From contig JAEEJK010000054.1 in the NCBI GenBank assembly GCA_016281815.1, positions 1 to 58,301 on the forward strand: 58,301 nt of DNA, read 5' to 3'. The DNA is from Prevotella sp. Its GTDB lineage: Bacteria > Bacteroidota > Bacteroidia > Bacteroidales > Bacteroidaceae. This document shows positions 1 to 9,065 of this stretch, one piece after another (the first letter of the stretch is position 1; each line of letters opens with the position of its first letter). The position numbers were made by a program, and so were the translations under genes. The notes under the pieces were generated by a model that was not told the origin of the DNA, ran no database searches, and saw only the letters and a program-made list of their open reading frames with translations.

Positions 1-1
1 A

Positions 2-715
2 TGGCGCCAAGTGAGGGCAGCCATTCCACAGCAGCACGTTGTCATTTCCTCCAACTGGAGCGGCTTCACTGCCTTTTGGAGCATCAAGCAGGACGTGCTC
101 TTCCTCGACAGCATACAATATCTGAGTCCAGCAAGTGACAAGAAAACTCTGCCAGAGTGTATTCCGGCAGAGACACTGCAACGGGTGTTCAAGAAATATT
201 TTGATGGCAAGCGAATCGTGGCCGGATGGCTGAAAGGCGACATCCGTGTGGCAAGGGGAAAGATGCTCTATTATGAACACATGGGTTACGAAAGGAACTA
301 TGAGGAGGAGCAATTGATCAGTATTGACAACGGGAAGGTGACTGGTATGAAAGCCTTTCATAACTATACCAAGGAAGGTTTCTCCTTTGCCCAAGTGGGA
401 AAGGCGCAGATGGGTACCAAGCAGGTGACTCCGGCCCAACTCAGGGAGATGTTTCCCCTGCACTTGGAACGATACCCGGAGTTGGCCAATGAGAAACGCA
501 TCCTGTTCTACATCCGACGGGCCAAGGTCGACGAGACCGGTCATATGGTGGACTGTGAAGTCAAGGTGATGAAGCCCGGCGACAACCCCCAACTTGCCGC
601 AGAGATGGCAGAATTGTTGAAAGCCTACTCCCCCTGGCGAGTGTCTTTCATCAATGGAGAATACCGTGCCCATGGTATAGAAAAGTACACTTTCACCTAT
701 CAGGTAGCACAATAA
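2..715 (+). CDS. C-terminal part of a hypothetical protein with a TonB-C-like end (5' truncated)
   Basis: The reading frame is open to the left edge of the window, so the true start is probably outside it; an internal GTG at position 11 is the first possible start seen. About 237 residues are visible. The last 70 residues (KVDETGHMVDCEVKVM, then a proline-tryptophan pair and a terminal aromatic-rich strand) follow the pattern of the TonB C-terminal fold, which is used in several Bacteroidetes periplasmic proteins besides TonB itself. The middle has a KGDIRVARGKMLYYEHMGY segment that I do not recognise as a named domain. The gene ends just before a strong hairpin. Function is unknown; an energy-transducer-like or envelope role is only an inference. 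Confidence 0.55.
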   Translation, partial: WRQVRAAIPQQHVVISSNWSGFTAFWSIKQDVLFLDSIQYLSPASDKKTLPECIPAETLQRVFKKYFDGKRIVAGWLKGDIRVARGKMLYYEHMGYERNYEEEQLISIDNGKVTGMKAFHNYTKEGFSFAQVGKAQMGTKQVTPAQLREMFPLHLERYPELANEKRILFYIRRAKVDETGHMVDCEVKVMKPGDNPQLAAEMAELLKAYSPWRVSFINGEYRAHGIEKYTFTYQVAQ

Positions 716-727
716 TACAGATACAAT

Positions 728-755
728 GATATCCACCATTTTCATGGTGGATATC
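728..755 (+). terminator. Hairpin terminator after the first gene
   Basis: An 11-bp perfect stem (GATATCCACCA at 728-738 pairing with 745-755) with a 6-nt loop starts 12 bases after the stop codon and is followed by a T-rich stretch (tattctttta). It probably ends the upstream transcript and may also limit transcription arriving from the convergent spt gene. Confidence 0.7.
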
Positions 756-822
756 ACGCATATTCTTTTACCTAAATGTTATTCTGAATAGAATCGGGAA
801 TTCAAAAAACGGCGAGGGCCTG

Positions 823-2010
823 TTACTTAATGATTCCCTGTTCGACGAAGATTTTTTTCAGCACCTGCACACCGCGCTCCACTTGTTCCTGTGTGTGTGT
901 CGCCATGAGAGCGAAACGCACCAGCGTATCCTGAGGAGCACAAGCCGGCGGAATGACCGGGTTGATAAAGACGCCATTGTCGAAAGCCAGTTTGGTGACA
1001 ATGAAAGTCTTGTCCACATCCCTCACATACAGTGGAATGATGGGGCTCTCGGTGTCACCGATTTCAAAGCCCTCCTCACGGAACCTGCGCAAAGCATACT
1101 TGGTGGTCTCCCACAATTTCTCGCGGCGCTCAGGCTCTGTGCGAATGATATGCAAGGCCTCCTTGGCTGCAGCAGTAGCAGCAGGAGTGTTGGAAGCGCT
1201 GAAGATATAGGTACGACATGTATGACGCAGATAATTGATGGTATCGGAATCAGCAGCGATGAATCCTCCGATACTGGCCAGGCTCTTGGAGAAGGTACCC
1301 ATGATGAGGTCGACATCATCGGTTACCCCGAAATAATCGCAAACGCCCTTGCCCTCGTTGCCAAAGACACCGATTCCATGAGCCTCATCGACCATGATGG
1401 AAGCGTTGTACTTTTTCTTGAGCCTTACAATCTCCGGCAGGTTGGCCAAGTCGCCCTCCATAGAGAAGACACCATCCACGACGATGAGTTTGATAGCATC
1501 AGGATCGCACTTCTGCAACTGCTTCTCCAGGTCCTCCATGTCGTTGTGCCTGAATTTCAGTTGCTTGGCAAAAGAGAGTCTTCTGCCATCTACGATACTG
1601 GCATGATCGCGCTCATCACAGATGATGTAGTCCTCGCGCCCACAAATAACCGCCAAGACACCTGAATTGACAAAGAATCCCGTGGAGAAGCAAAGAGCAT
1701 CTTCCTTGCCCACATAGGCAGCAAGTTCTTTCTCCAGTTCCACATGCAAGTCCACCGTACCGTTGAGGAAACGGCTACCTGCACAACCAGAGCCATATTT
1801 GTCAAGCGCTTTCTTGGCAGCCTCTATAATTCTCTCGTCACCAGTAAGCCCTGTATAGGCATTTGACCCAAACATAAGGACTTTATGTCCTTCCATTTCA
1901 ACTTCTGTGCCTTGTTTACCAGAAATTGCCCGGAAATAGGGATATACTCCCATCTCCATATATTTCTGAGGCTCACGGTATTTCTTATACCTTTCCTGTA
2001 ATATTCCCAT
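823..2010 (-). CDS. spt: Serine palmitoyltransferase (alpha-oxoamine synthase family)
   Basis: A PLP-dependent enzyme of 395 residues that condenses serine with a long-chain acyl thioester to give 3-ketosphinganine, the first step of sphingolipid synthesis. Visible family features are the GSNAYTGLTGDERI substrate-entry region (48-61), the RDHAS block with His136 that stacks on PLP, the VDEAHGIGVFG block (Asp208, His211), and the Schiff-base lysine Lys242 in GTFSKSLASIGGF. Length is normal. KBL (2-amino-3-ketobutyrate ligase) is the close alternative. The Bacteroidales background and the adjacent divergent lipid-kinase gene favour a sphingolipid role. The start at 2010 follows a TACCTTTG box by about 22 bases. 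Confidence 0.85.
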   Translation of the reverse strand: MGILQERYKKYREPQKYMEMGVYPYFRAISGKQGTEVEMEGHKVLMFGSNAYTGLTGDERIIEAAKKALDKYGSGCAGSRFLNGTVDLHVELEKELAAYVGKEDALCFSTGFFVNSGVLAVICGREDYIICDERDHASIVDGRRLSFAKQLKFRHNDMEDLEKQLQKCDPDAIKLIVVDGVFSMEGDLANLPEIVRLKKKYNASIMVDEAHGIGVFGNEGKGVCDYFGVTDDVDLIMGTFSKSLASIGGFIAADSDTINYLRHTCRTYIFSASNTPAATAAAKEALHIIRTEPERREKLWETTKYALRRFREEGFEIGDTESPIIPLYVRDVDKTFIVTKLAFDNGVFINPVIPPACAPQDTLVRFALMATHTQEQVERGVQVLKKIFVEQGIIK

Positions 2011-2032
2011 GAAGAATCGTCAGTTTTGGCTG

Positions 2033-2040
2033 CAAAGGTA
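2033..2040 (-). promoter_or_regulatory. -7 promoter box for spt
   Basis: On the minus strand the sequence reads TACCTTTG, a perfect match to the Bacteroidetes -7 consensus TAnnTTTG, 22 bases before the spt start codon. No clear TTTG -33 element lies at the usual 19-20 base spacing. Confidence 0.6.
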
Positions 2041-2133
2041 ACAAAAAAAGTAATAATACGCATGATTTTTCAAAGAAAAAACAAATAATCATAAAAAATG
2101 AGTGACTTTGCCCCATAAATGTCTAATTATTCT

Positions 2134-2141
2134 TAATTTTG
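2134..2141 (+). promoter_or_regulatory. -7 promoter box for the lipid kinase gene
   Basis: TAATTTTG matches TAnnTTTG exactly and lies 34 bases before the lipid kinase start. A TTTG occurs at 2107-2110, but the 23-base spacing is longer than usual. It is divergent to the spt promoter, with about 93 bases between the two boxes. Confidence 0.55.
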
Positions 2142-2175
2142 CAGCCGAACTGAGTATGTCTATATTGATTGAGAA

Positions 2176-3201
2176 ATGAAATTATTGTTTGTCATGAATC
2201 CGATTTCTGGAGCCATCAAGAAGAGTGGCATCCCGAAATTGATTGATCAACACCTCGACAAGGATAAATTTGAATATGAAATAAGGTATACCGAGCACGC
2301 CGGTCATGCAGAGACCATCGCCCGTGATGCCGCCGAAGCCGGCATCGACATCGTGGTGGCTGTAGGCGGTGACGGCACCATCAATGAGGTGGGCCGCGGC
2401 CTCATCCATACCTCAACAGCGCTGTCTGTCATTCCCTGCGGCTCAGGCAACGGCCTTGCCCGCCATCTTTCCATCCCCGTCAACATCAAGAAATCCATTC
2501 AGATCCTCAACAACTGCCAGATACACGAACTGGACTATTGCATGATCAACGAACATCCCTTTTTCTGTACCTGCGGGATGGGATTTGACGCCTTCATCAG
2601 TCAGAAATTTGCGATGAGCAAGCGCAGAGGTCCTCTGAAATACATTGAGGAAGTGCTCCGTGAGGGTCTGAACTATGAGCCAGAGATATACCAGATAGAG
2701 GATGAGAGCAGCCGCCACCGCTACCAAGCCTATTTGGTGACCTGTGCCAATGCCTCCCAATATGGCAACAATGCCTATATCGCCCCCCATGCCTCCATGA
2801 GCGACGGCCTGTTGGACATCATCATCATGGAACCTTTTGGCTTCATGGATGCCGCCCAAGTGAGTTTTGACCTGATGAACAAGACGCTTGACAAGAGCAG
2901 CAAGGTGAAGACCTTCAAGTCGAAGCGGGTGGTGATCCACCGCCAGCATCCCGGGCCAGTGCATTTCGATGGCGACCCCATCCTCATGGACACCGAACTG
3001 GAGGTAAGTGCCGTGGAGCGCGGCATCCGTGTCGTCTGCAATGAGGAGGCAGAGGACATCAGCAGCCGTGAGCCCAACGCCATCCAGAATGCGGTGAGCG
3101 AACTGCTCAACGACATCAGCGACGTGCACAGCAGCATCCGACATCAGCGCCGCAACATGATTGCATTCAACAAGCGTCTATGGCGGAGGCTGACCAAGTA
3201 A
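2176..3201 (+). CDS. Diacylglycerol/sphingosine kinase family (YegS/DgkB-like) lipid kinase
   Basis: A soluble lipid kinase of 341 residues that phosphorylates diacylglycerol or a sphingoid base with ATP. The DAGK catalytic signature is clear: an N-terminal strand followed by NPISG (8-12), the nucleotide-binding GGDGT at 64-68 followed by INEVGRGL, and PCGSGNGLARHL at 87-98. The second half has the expected beta-rich domain with a VHFDGD motif. The last 40 residues are a charged helix-rich tail. It is divergent from spt, which suggests a sphingoid or ceramide substrate, although diacylglycerol cannot be excluded. Its stop codon abuts the stop of the convergent methyltransferase with no spacer. 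Confidence 0.8.
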   Translation: MKLLFVMNPISGAIKKSGIPKLIDQHLDKDKFEYEIRYTEHAGHAETIARDAAEAGIDIVVAVGGDGTINEVGRGLIHTSTALSVIPCGSGNGLARHLSIPVNIKKSIQILNNCQIHELDYCMINEHPFFCTCGMGFDAFISQKFAMSKRRGPLKYIEEVLREGLNYEPEIYQIEDESSRHRYQAYLVTCANASQYGNNAYIAPHASMSDGLLDIIIMEPFGFMDAAQVSFDLMNKTLDKSSKVKTFKSKRVVIHRQHPGPVHFDGDPILMDTELEVSAVERGIRVVCNEEAEDISSREPNAIQNAVSELLNDISDVHSSIRHQRRNMIAFNKRLWRRLTK

Positions 3202-3912
3202 TCACAGATAGAAATCCGCTGTGAGAGTCTGATACCAAGGTGAGCGCATGCCAGGAGCCGTCTCCAGCAAGCCCTCTGTATTTTCCATCGTATCAATAGG
3301 AATTTGTCTGAAAGCCAGCATATATCTTTTAGGTGGCTTGGCAGGCGTGGTGCGCACAGCACACACCCTTGACAGGAAGAACCCGCATAGCGAGGCCTCT
3401 GCTTCCAGTCTCGACCGATAGTTGAATGGTATGATGACAGAGAACTCCCCCTCTTTTGCCAACAGCCTGTGCACCGAAGCGAAGAGTTCGGCGAAAGGCA
3501 GCGCATCCGTGTGGCGCGCCATGTTTCTCGCCAGTCCCGGCGCCTTAAGTGCATTCTCAAAAAAGGGAGGGTTGCTGACGATGGCCTGATACGCCCCCTG
3601 CAGTTCAGGCTTTTCGACCAGGTGCTGCACCGCCATGTGCCATACCCTGACCCTGTCGGCAAACGGTGATTCGGCCACATTTTCCATCGCCTGCGAGCAT
3701 GCGTCGGCATCAATATCCACAGCATCCACGGAGGCATCCACAAACCGCTGAGCCATCATCATCGCCACCACGCCAGTACCAGTCCCCACATCCAAGATAC
3801 GTTTGCCCCCATGAGCCCATGCTCCGATGAGCACGCTATCGGTTCCCACCTTCATCACGCACTTGTCCTGATGCACGATGAAATTCCTGAATCTGAAAAA
3901 CGTATTTGGCAT
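3202..3912 (-). CDS. trmN6: tRNA1(Val) adenine-37 N6-methyltransferase (TrmN6/YfiC-like)
   Basis: A class I SAM-dependent methyltransferase of 236 residues. The N-terminus (FRFRNFIVHQDKCVMKVGTD) is typical of YfiC-type enzymes that modify A37 of valine tRNA. Motif I is DVGTGTG at 41-47, and the NPPF catalytic motif of N6-adenine methyltransferases is at 114-117. I chose the ATG at 3912 rather than an in-frame ATG at 3963, because the extra 17 residues are hydrophobic low-complexity and a perfect promoter box (3921-3928) lies inside that extension. The gene is convergent with and directly touches the lipid kinase gene. Confidence 0.85.
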   Translation of the reverse strand: MPNTFFRFRNFIVHQDKCVMKVGTDSVLIGAWAHGGKRILDVGTGTGVVAMMMAQRFVDASVDAVDIDADACSQAMENVAESPFADRVRVWHMAVQHLVEKPELQGAYQAIVSNPPFFENALKAPGLARNMARHTDALPFAELFASVHRLLAKEGEFSVIIPFNYRSRLEAEASLCGFFLSRVCAVRTTPAKPPKRYMLAFRQIPIDTMENTEGLLETAPGMRSPWYQTLTADFYL

Positions 3913-3920
3913 GATGTTTG

Positions 3921-3928
3921 CAAAAATA
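3921..3928 (-). promoter_or_regulatory. -7 promoter box for trmN6
   Basis: Minus-strand TATTTTTG matches TAnnTTTG and ends 8 bases before the ATG at 3912, so the transcript would have a very short leader. No good -33 element was found. Confidence 0.45.
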
Positions 3929-3983
3929 ACAAAAAAAATCAAAGAATAAAAGCATATCATCACATTAAATCAATTTTTTGCAC

Positions 3984-3991
3984 TAACTTTG
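3984..3991 (+). promoter_or_regulatory. -7 promoter box for the lon operon
   Basis: TAACTTTG is an exact TAnnTTTG match 82 bases upstream of lon. The predicted 5' leader contains a short hairpin at 4022-4037. Confidence 0.55.
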
Positions 3992-4021
3992 TCCCCTTAT
4001 AGAAAGAAAAAGGGCTGACAA

Positions 4022-4037
4022 ACGCTCTAATGAGCGT
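4022..4037 (+). promoter_or_regulatory. Palindrome in the lon 5' leader
   Basis: ACGCTC (4022-4027) and GAGCGT (4032-4037) form a perfect 6-bp inverted repeat around a 4-base loop between the promoter box and the lon start. It could be an operator for a heat-shock regulator or an RNA hairpin; the sequence alone does not decide. Confidence 0.35.
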
Positions 4038-4073
4038 GAATATGATCAATAAGTCAACCAACCAAAAAGAATT

Positions 4074-6533
4074 ATGGACAGAGAGCACAATAACGCATTC
4101 CAAATGATTGCCGACTACGAAGGAGACATCCGACATCTCTTTGATGTAGAAGCAGACAACCCCATTCCTATTTTAGCCACCCGCAACATGGTGATGTTTC
4201 CCGGAGTGATTTCCCCCGTATTGGTGGGCAGGACGAGCAGCATCAACCTTGTGAAGAAACTGAGCAACCAACCCGATGGTCTGCTGGCCATTTTCTGCCA
4301 GAAAGACCCCAACGTGGAGAATCCTTCTGGCAACGACCTTTTTGAGACAGGAGTCTATGCCAAGATTATCCGTGTGCTTGAGATGCCAGGCTCCAGCAAC
4401 ATCACTGCCATCGTGCAAGGACTCGGCAAGTGTCAGTTGTCGGGCTTGATCAAATACCGTCCTTATATTGTAGGCCGTGTCGATCCTGTCACGGAGGAGT
4501 TGCCGGCTCAGAACGACACCGAGTTCAACGCAGCCGTCGAGGACCTCAGGGCCAGGACCAATGAGTTCATCAAGAAGAACGACGACATCCCCGATGAAGC
4601 GCAGTTTGCCCTCACCAACATCACCAACAACATCGTGACGGTGAACTTTGTGAGTTCCAACATGCCCTTCAACATCACCGACAAGATGGACCTTCTGCGG
4701 TGCCCCTCCACCAAGGACCGGGTGTTCATGCTGCTCAAACTCATCCACAAGGAGATGCAGTTGGTGGAACTGAAGCAGAACATCCGCATCCGCACCCGTG
4801 AGGACATTGACGAGCAGCAGCGGGAGTATTTCCTGCAGCAGCAGATCAAGAACATCAAGGAAGAGTTGGGCAACGGCGAAGGCTCCCCCGAGAGGATGGA
4901 ACTGCTGGAGCAGGCCAACAACAAGAAATGGAGCGAGGAAGTGGAAAAGGTGTTTTACAAGGAACTCGACCGCCTCGACACCCTCAATCCCCAAAGTCCC
5001 GACTACAGCATCCAGATCAACTACCTGCAGACGATGGTGGGGCTGCCCTGGGGCGAGTTCACCGTCGACGACATGAACCTCAAGCGTGCCGAGCGCATCC
5101 TCAACCACGACCATTACGGTATGGAGAAGGTGAAGGAGCGTATCCTCGAGCACATCGCCGTGCTTTCGCTGCGCGGCGACCTCAAGTCACCCATTCTCTG
5201 CCTCTACGGCCCTCCGGGCGTAGGCAAGACCAGTCTGGGCAAGAGCATTGCCTCTGCCATGAAGCGCAAGTATGTGCGCATCTCACTCGGCGGTCTCCAT
5301 GACGAGTCAGAGATCCGCGGTCACCGCCGCACCTATGTGGGCGCCATGCCCGGTCGCATCATCAAGAGCATCCAGAAGGCCGGGTCCTCCAACCCCGTCT
5401 TCATCCTCGACGAGATCGACAAGGTGACGCAGCACACCATCAACGGCGACCCCGCCTCTGCCCTGCTTGAAGTGCTCGACCCCGAGCAGAACTCCGCTTT
5501 CCACGACAACTACCTGGATGTGGACTTCGACCTGTCAAAGGTGCTCTTCATCGCCACGGCCAACGACCTGACCACCATTCCCCGTCCGCTGCTCGACCGT
5601 ATGGAAGTCATCGAGGTAAGCGGCTACATCACCGAGGAGAAGATAGAGATAGCCAAGCGTCATCTCATCCCCCGAGAGCAGCAGAACACCGGTCTGTCGA
5701 CCTTGGAAGAATGCCCCACATTCACCAAGCCCGCCATTGAGCACATCATCGAGCAATACACCCGTGAGAGCGGCGTGCGCCAGTTGGAGAAGCAGATCAA
5801 CAAGGCCCTTCGCAAGTTGGCCTTCATCAAGGCCCGCGACGGCGAGTTGCCTTATGCGAAAATCACTCCCGACAAACTCACTTACCTACTCGGCAAGCCC
5901 CCATATTACCGCGACATCTACCAAGGCAACGACTATGCAGGTGTTGTCACGGGACTGGCCTGGACCAGTGTCGGAGGCGAGATTCTGTTCATCGAGACCT
6001 CGCTGAGCAAGGGAAAAGGTTCGAAACTCACCCTGACCGGCAATTTGGGCGACGTGATGAAAGAGTCCGCCATCATCGCCCTTGAATATGTGAAGGCCCA
6101 CATCGACACCCTCGGCGTGGACTACCGTATTTTCGACCAATGGAACATCCACATCCATGTTCCCGAAGGCGCCACCCCCAAGGACGGACCGTCGGCCGGC
6201 ATCACCATCGCCACCTCCATCGCCTCCGCCCTCACCCAGCGCAAGGTGCGCCGCAACACCGCCATGACCGGTGAGATCACCCTCCGTGGCAAGGTGCTTC
6301 CCGTTGGCGGCATCAAGGAGAAGATACTCGCCGCCAAGCGAGCCGGCATCACCGACATCGTCATGTGCAAGGACAACAAGAAGGACATCGACGAGATACC
6401 CGCCATCTACCTCAAGGGCGTGGAGTTCCACTATGTGGAGAACGTGCAGGACGTATGGCGTTTCGCGCTCACCGATGAGATTGTGGACCTTCCCGTGCAA
6501 CTCAATGTAGAGACACCAACGTCTGAGTCATGA
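4074..6533 (+). CDS. lon: ATP-dependent Lon protease
   Basis: A cytoplasmic AAA+ serine protease that degrades misfolded and regulatory proteins. The 819 residues show the LonA layout: N-terminal substrate-binding domain (about 30-240), coiled-coil linker, AAA+ module with Walker A GPPGVGKT (379-386) and Walker [10 protein letters not shown] (442-450), and a C-terminal protease domain with catalytic Ser707 in DGPSAG and Lys750 in GGIKEK. The 43-residue spacing equals that of E. coli Ser679 and Lys722. It is the first gene of an operon: its stop overlaps the start of tgt (ATGA). An upstream TAACTTTG box and a leader hairpin may mediate stress control. Confidence 0.97.
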   Translation: MDREHNNAFQMIADYEGDIRHLFDVEADNPIPILATRNMVMFPGVISPVLVGRTSSINLVKKLSNQPDGLLAIFCQKDPNVENPSGNDLFETGVYAKIIRVLEMPGSSNITAIVQGLGKCQLSGLIKYRPYIVGRVDPVTEELPAQNDTEFNAAVEDLRARTNEFIKKNDDIPDEAQFALTNITNNIVTVNFVSSNMPFNITDKMDLLRCPSTKDRVFMLLKLIHKEMQLVELKQNIRIRTREDIDEQQREYFLQQQIKNIKEELGNGEGSPERMELLEQANNKKWSEEVEKVFYKELDRLDTLNPQSPDYSIQINYLQTMVGLPWGEFTVDDMNLKRAERILNHDHYGMEKVKERILEHIAVLSLRGDLKSPILCLYGPPGVGKTSLGKSIASAMKRKYVRISLGGLHDESEIRGHRRTYVGAMPGRIIKSIQKAGSSNPVFILDEIDKVTQHTINGDPASALLEVLDPEQNSAFHDNYLDVDFDLSKVLFIATANDLTTIPRPLLDRMEVIEVSGYITEEKIEIAKRHLIPREQQNTGLSTLEECPTFTKPAIEHIIEQYTRESGVRQLEKQINKALRKLAFIKARDGELPYAKITPDKLTYLLGKPPYYRDIYQGNDYAGVVTGLAWTSVGGEILFIETSLSKGKGSKLTLTGNLGDVMKESAIIALEYVKAHIDTLGVDYRIFDQWNIHIHVPEGATPKDGPSAGITIATSIASALTQRKVRRNTAMTGEITLRGKVLPVGGIKEKILAAKRAGITDIVMCKDNKKDIDEIPAIYLKGVEFHYVENVQDVWRFALTDEIVDLPVQLNVETPTSES

Positions 6534-7657
6534 CCTTCCAACTCCAACATAGCGACCCCAGCAGTGAAGCCCGTGCCGGAGTGATCCACACGTCGCACGG
6601 AGACATCATGACCCCCATCTTCATGCCTGTCGGTACCTGTGGCAGCGTGAAGGGTGTGCATTTCAGCGAGTTGCGTGAAGAGATAGGTGCCCAGATCATA
6701 CTTGGCAACACCTACCATCTCTATCTCCGTCCCGGACTTGACATTCTGAGAGCCGCGGGAGGTCTGCACCGGTTCAACACCTGGGACCGTCCGATTCTGA
6801 CCGACTCAGGCGGTTTCCAAGTATTTTCACTGACCGGCATCCGAAAGTTGCGCGAGGAAGGCTGTGAGTTCCGCTCCCACATCGACGGTTCGAAGCACAT
6901 CTTCACCCCCGAAAACGTCATCGACACCCAGCGCGTCATCGGAGCAGACATCATGATGGCATTCGACGAGTGTCCTCCCGGCGACAGCGACTATGCCTAC
7001 GCCAAGCGCAGCCTCGGACTTACCCAGCGCTGGTTGGACCGCTGTATAAAACGGATGTCTGAGACTGCCCCACTCTATGGCCATGAGCAGAGTCTCTTCC
7101 CCATCGTCCAGGGCTGCACCTACAAGGACCTGCGCACCGACGCCGCCCTTCATGCTGCCGACAAAGGAGCCGACGGCTATGCCATTGGCGGTCTGGCCGT
7201 TGGAGAACCCACCGAGGTGATGTACGAGATGATTGAGGTGGTGAACGGCATCCTGCCCAAAGACCGTCCCCGCTACCTCATGGGAGTGGGAACACCCCAG
7301 AACATCCTTGAAGCCATTGAGCGAGGTGTCGACATGTTCGACTGCGTGATGCCTACCCGCAACGGGCGCAATGCCAATCTCTTCACCTACGAAGGAACGA
7401 TGAACATGCGCAACAAGAAATGGGAGAACGACTTCTCCCCTATCGACCCTGACGGCTGCACCACAGACCGCATCCACAGCAAGGCCTACCTGCACCACCT
7501 CTTCAAGGCCCAGGAACTGCTTGCGCTGCAGATAGCGAGCATCCACAACCTTGCCTTCTACCTTCGTTTGGTAGGCGATGCCCGCCGCCACATCATCGCC
7601 GGCGACTTCACGCAATGGAAGTCAGGCATCATCCAGCAATTAGGACAACGTCTCTGA
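6530..7657 (+). CDS. tgt: Queuine tRNA-ribosyltransferase (tRNA-guanine transglycosylase)
   Basis: This enzyme swaps guanine-34 for preQ1 in GUN-anticodon tRNAs, the base-exchange step of queuosine synthesis. The 375 residues carry TDSGGFQVFSL with the active-site Asp92, the FDECPPGDSDYAYAKRS block, the GGLAVGE recognition loop, and the nucleophile block GVDMFDCVMPTRNGRNA (266-282). The C-terminal zinc site is unusual. Classical enzymes have CxCxxC before SxAYLHHL, but here the segment reads DPDGCTTDRIHSKAYLHHL with a single cysteine, so the four-ligand zinc site is not intact; the downstream SIHNL histidine region remains. I recall similar sequences in other Bacteroidetes, so this may be lineage-typical. 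It overlaps lon by 4 bases. Confidence 0.95.
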   Translation: MTFQLQHSDPSSEARAGVIHTSHGDIMTPIFMPVGTCGSVKGVHFSELREEIGAQIILGNTYHLYLRPGLDILRAAGGLHRFNTWDRPILTDSGGFQVFSLTGIRKLREEGCEFRSHIDGSKHIFTPENVIDTQRVIGADIMMAFDECPPGDSDYAYAKRSLGLTQRWLDRCIKRMSETAPLYGHEQSLFPIVQGCTYKDLRTDAALHAADKGADGYAIGGLAVGEPTEVMYEMIEVVNGILPKDRPRYLMGVGTPQNILEAIERGVDMFDCVMPTRNGRNANLFTYEGTMNMRNKKWENDFSPIDPDGCTTDRIHSKAYLHHLFKAQELLALQIASIHNLAFYLRLVGDARRHIIAGDFTQWKSGIIQQLGQRL

Positions 7658-7679
7658 AACAACGACCAAAACTGAACAG

Positions 7680-8900
7680 ATGAAATACTCCACCCTTCGC
7701 CGACATCTCACCCTGATGAAATTCCTCCGCAGCCTCCGCCGCGGTGGCCGCAAGGTGTGGGCAGTGATCCGCCGCCTCCTCAGACTGCTTTCCTGGCTGA
7801 GTCCGAAAAGATGGATGAAGCGGATGGACTGGTTCATCATCAAGAAATTCATTGGCACATACATCTACGCCATAGTGCTCATCATCTCCATCTCCATTGT
7901 CTTCGACATCAACGAGCACCTGGCCAAGTTCACGCAGTACAATGCCCCCCTCCGGGCCATCGTGTTTGACTACTATGCCAATTTCGTCCCCTATTTCGCC
8001 AATCTGTTCAGTCCGCTGTTTGTCTTCATCGCGGTGATTTTCTTCACCTCCAAGTTGGCAGGCAACTCAGAGATCATCGCCATGCTCGCCTCCGGCCTGT
8101 CCTTCCGCCGGCTGATGCGGCCCTACATGATTTCCTGCGTCATCATCTCGCTCGTCACCTACTATCTCGGTGCCTACGTCATCCCTCATGGCACGGTCAT
8201 CCGGCAGAATTTCGAGACCATCTACAAGAACAAGCGGAAGAATACCTCTGCCGAGAACGTACAACTGCAGGTGGACCAGGGAGTCATCGCCTATATCCAG
8301 CATTACGACAACACCCGCAAGAGCGGATACGGCTTCTGTCTCGACAAATTTGAAAACAAGAAGTTGGTGAGCCACCTCACCGCCACCGAGATCCGCTACG
8401 ACACCATCAGCGACTCAAAATTCCACTGGAAAGTGCTCAACTGGAAGAAAAGGGAACTGCATGGTCTGAAAGAGCATATCACACAAGGCAGCGAGAAAGA
8501 CACGGTCATCGTCATGGAGCCCACCGACCTGGTTTACTCGAAAGGTCAGCAGGAGACATTCACCAGTCCGGAACTTCTGGCTTACATCTCCAAGCAGCAG
8601 AGCCGTGGCTCAGGCAACGTCGTGCAGTATGAAGTGGAATACCACAAGCGCATCGCCACCTCGTTTGCCTCCTTCATCCTCACGATCATCGGAGCCTCAT
8701 TGTCCGCCCGGAAGCGCAAAGGCGGCATGGGCATGTATTTGGGCATAGGTCTGGTGCTCAGTTTCACGTATATCATGCTGCAGACCATCTCGGCGACTTT
8801 TGCCATCAATGCCGGCTTCCCCTCCGTCATTGCCGCGTGGATGCCCAACATCATTTTTGCTGTCGTAGCCTACTTCTGCTACCGGCAGGCACCGAATTAA
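7680..8900 (+). CDS. LptF/LptG family (YjgP/YjgQ) lipopolysaccharide export permease
   Basis: An inner-membrane permease of the LptB2FG-type ABC exporter that extracts LPS for transport to the outer membrane. The family core begins at about residue 49 (MDWFIIKKFIGTYIYAI, then the VFDINEH region). It has the expected plan: three N-terminal membrane helices, a large periplasmic beta-jellyroll (about 170-310), and three C-terminal helices ending in VVAYFCYR. The annotated start at 7680 adds 48 very basic residues; in-frame ATGs at residues 46 and 49 (7815 and 7824) would give the more usual N-terminus. It lies 22 bases after tgt, probably in the same operon. Whether it is LptF or LptG cannot be decided here. 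Confidence 0.85.
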   Translation: MKYSTLRRHLTLMKFLRSLRRGGRKVWAVIRRLLRLLSWLSPKRWMKRMDWFIIKKFIGTYIYAIVLIISISIVFDINEHLAKFTQYNAPLRAIVFDYYANFVPYFANLFSPLFVFIAVIFFTSKLAGNSEIIAMLASGLSFRRLMRPYMISCVIISLVTYYLGAYVIPHGTVIRQNFETIYKNKRKNTSAENVQLQVDQGVIAYIQHYDNTRKSGYGFCLDKFENKKLVSHLTATEIRYDTISDSKFHWKVLNWKKRELHGLKEHITQGSEKDTVIVMEPTDLVYSKGQQETFTSPELLAYISKQQSRGSGNVVQYEVEYHKRIATSFASFILTIIGASLSARKRKGGMGMYLGIGLVLSFTYIMLQTISATFAINAGFPSVIAAWMPNIIFAVVAYFCYRQAPN

Positions 8901-8904
8901 TAAA

Positions 8905-9045
8905 AGAGGTAAGAGGTGAGAGGTGAGAGGTGAGAGATGTGATTTTGAGAGGTGAGGGGTGAGAGGTGAGAGGTGAGAGGTAAGAGGTGAGAGATGTGAT
9001 TTTGAGAGGTGAGAAGTGAGAAGTTAGGGGTGAGAGGTGAGTATG
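8905..9045 (+). repeat. Cytosine-free GTGAGAG minisatellite between the permease and helicase genes
   Basis: About 140 bases built from the 7-mer GTGAGAG and variants, with a higher-order unit ending in GATGTGATTTTGAGAGG that occurs twice. The plus strand contains no C across the whole tract. The two copies of TGATTTTG differ by one base from the -7 promoter consensus. It fills nearly all of the gap between the permease stop and the helicase start. Related cytosine-free arrays occur at 36566-36727 and 41125-41180. Confidence 0.85.
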
Positions 9046-9065
9046 CAAAATGAATAATGTAAAGT

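Noticed and set aside
4173..5153. A 326-residue minus-strand frame across lon
   Set aside because: It is a histidine/valine-rich antisense shadow of a GC-rich conserved gene; lon motifs are complete on the plus strand.
8905..9045. Possible CRISPR array in the GTGAGAG tract
   Set aside because: The units are 7 bases long with no unique spacers, and there are no cas genes in the window.
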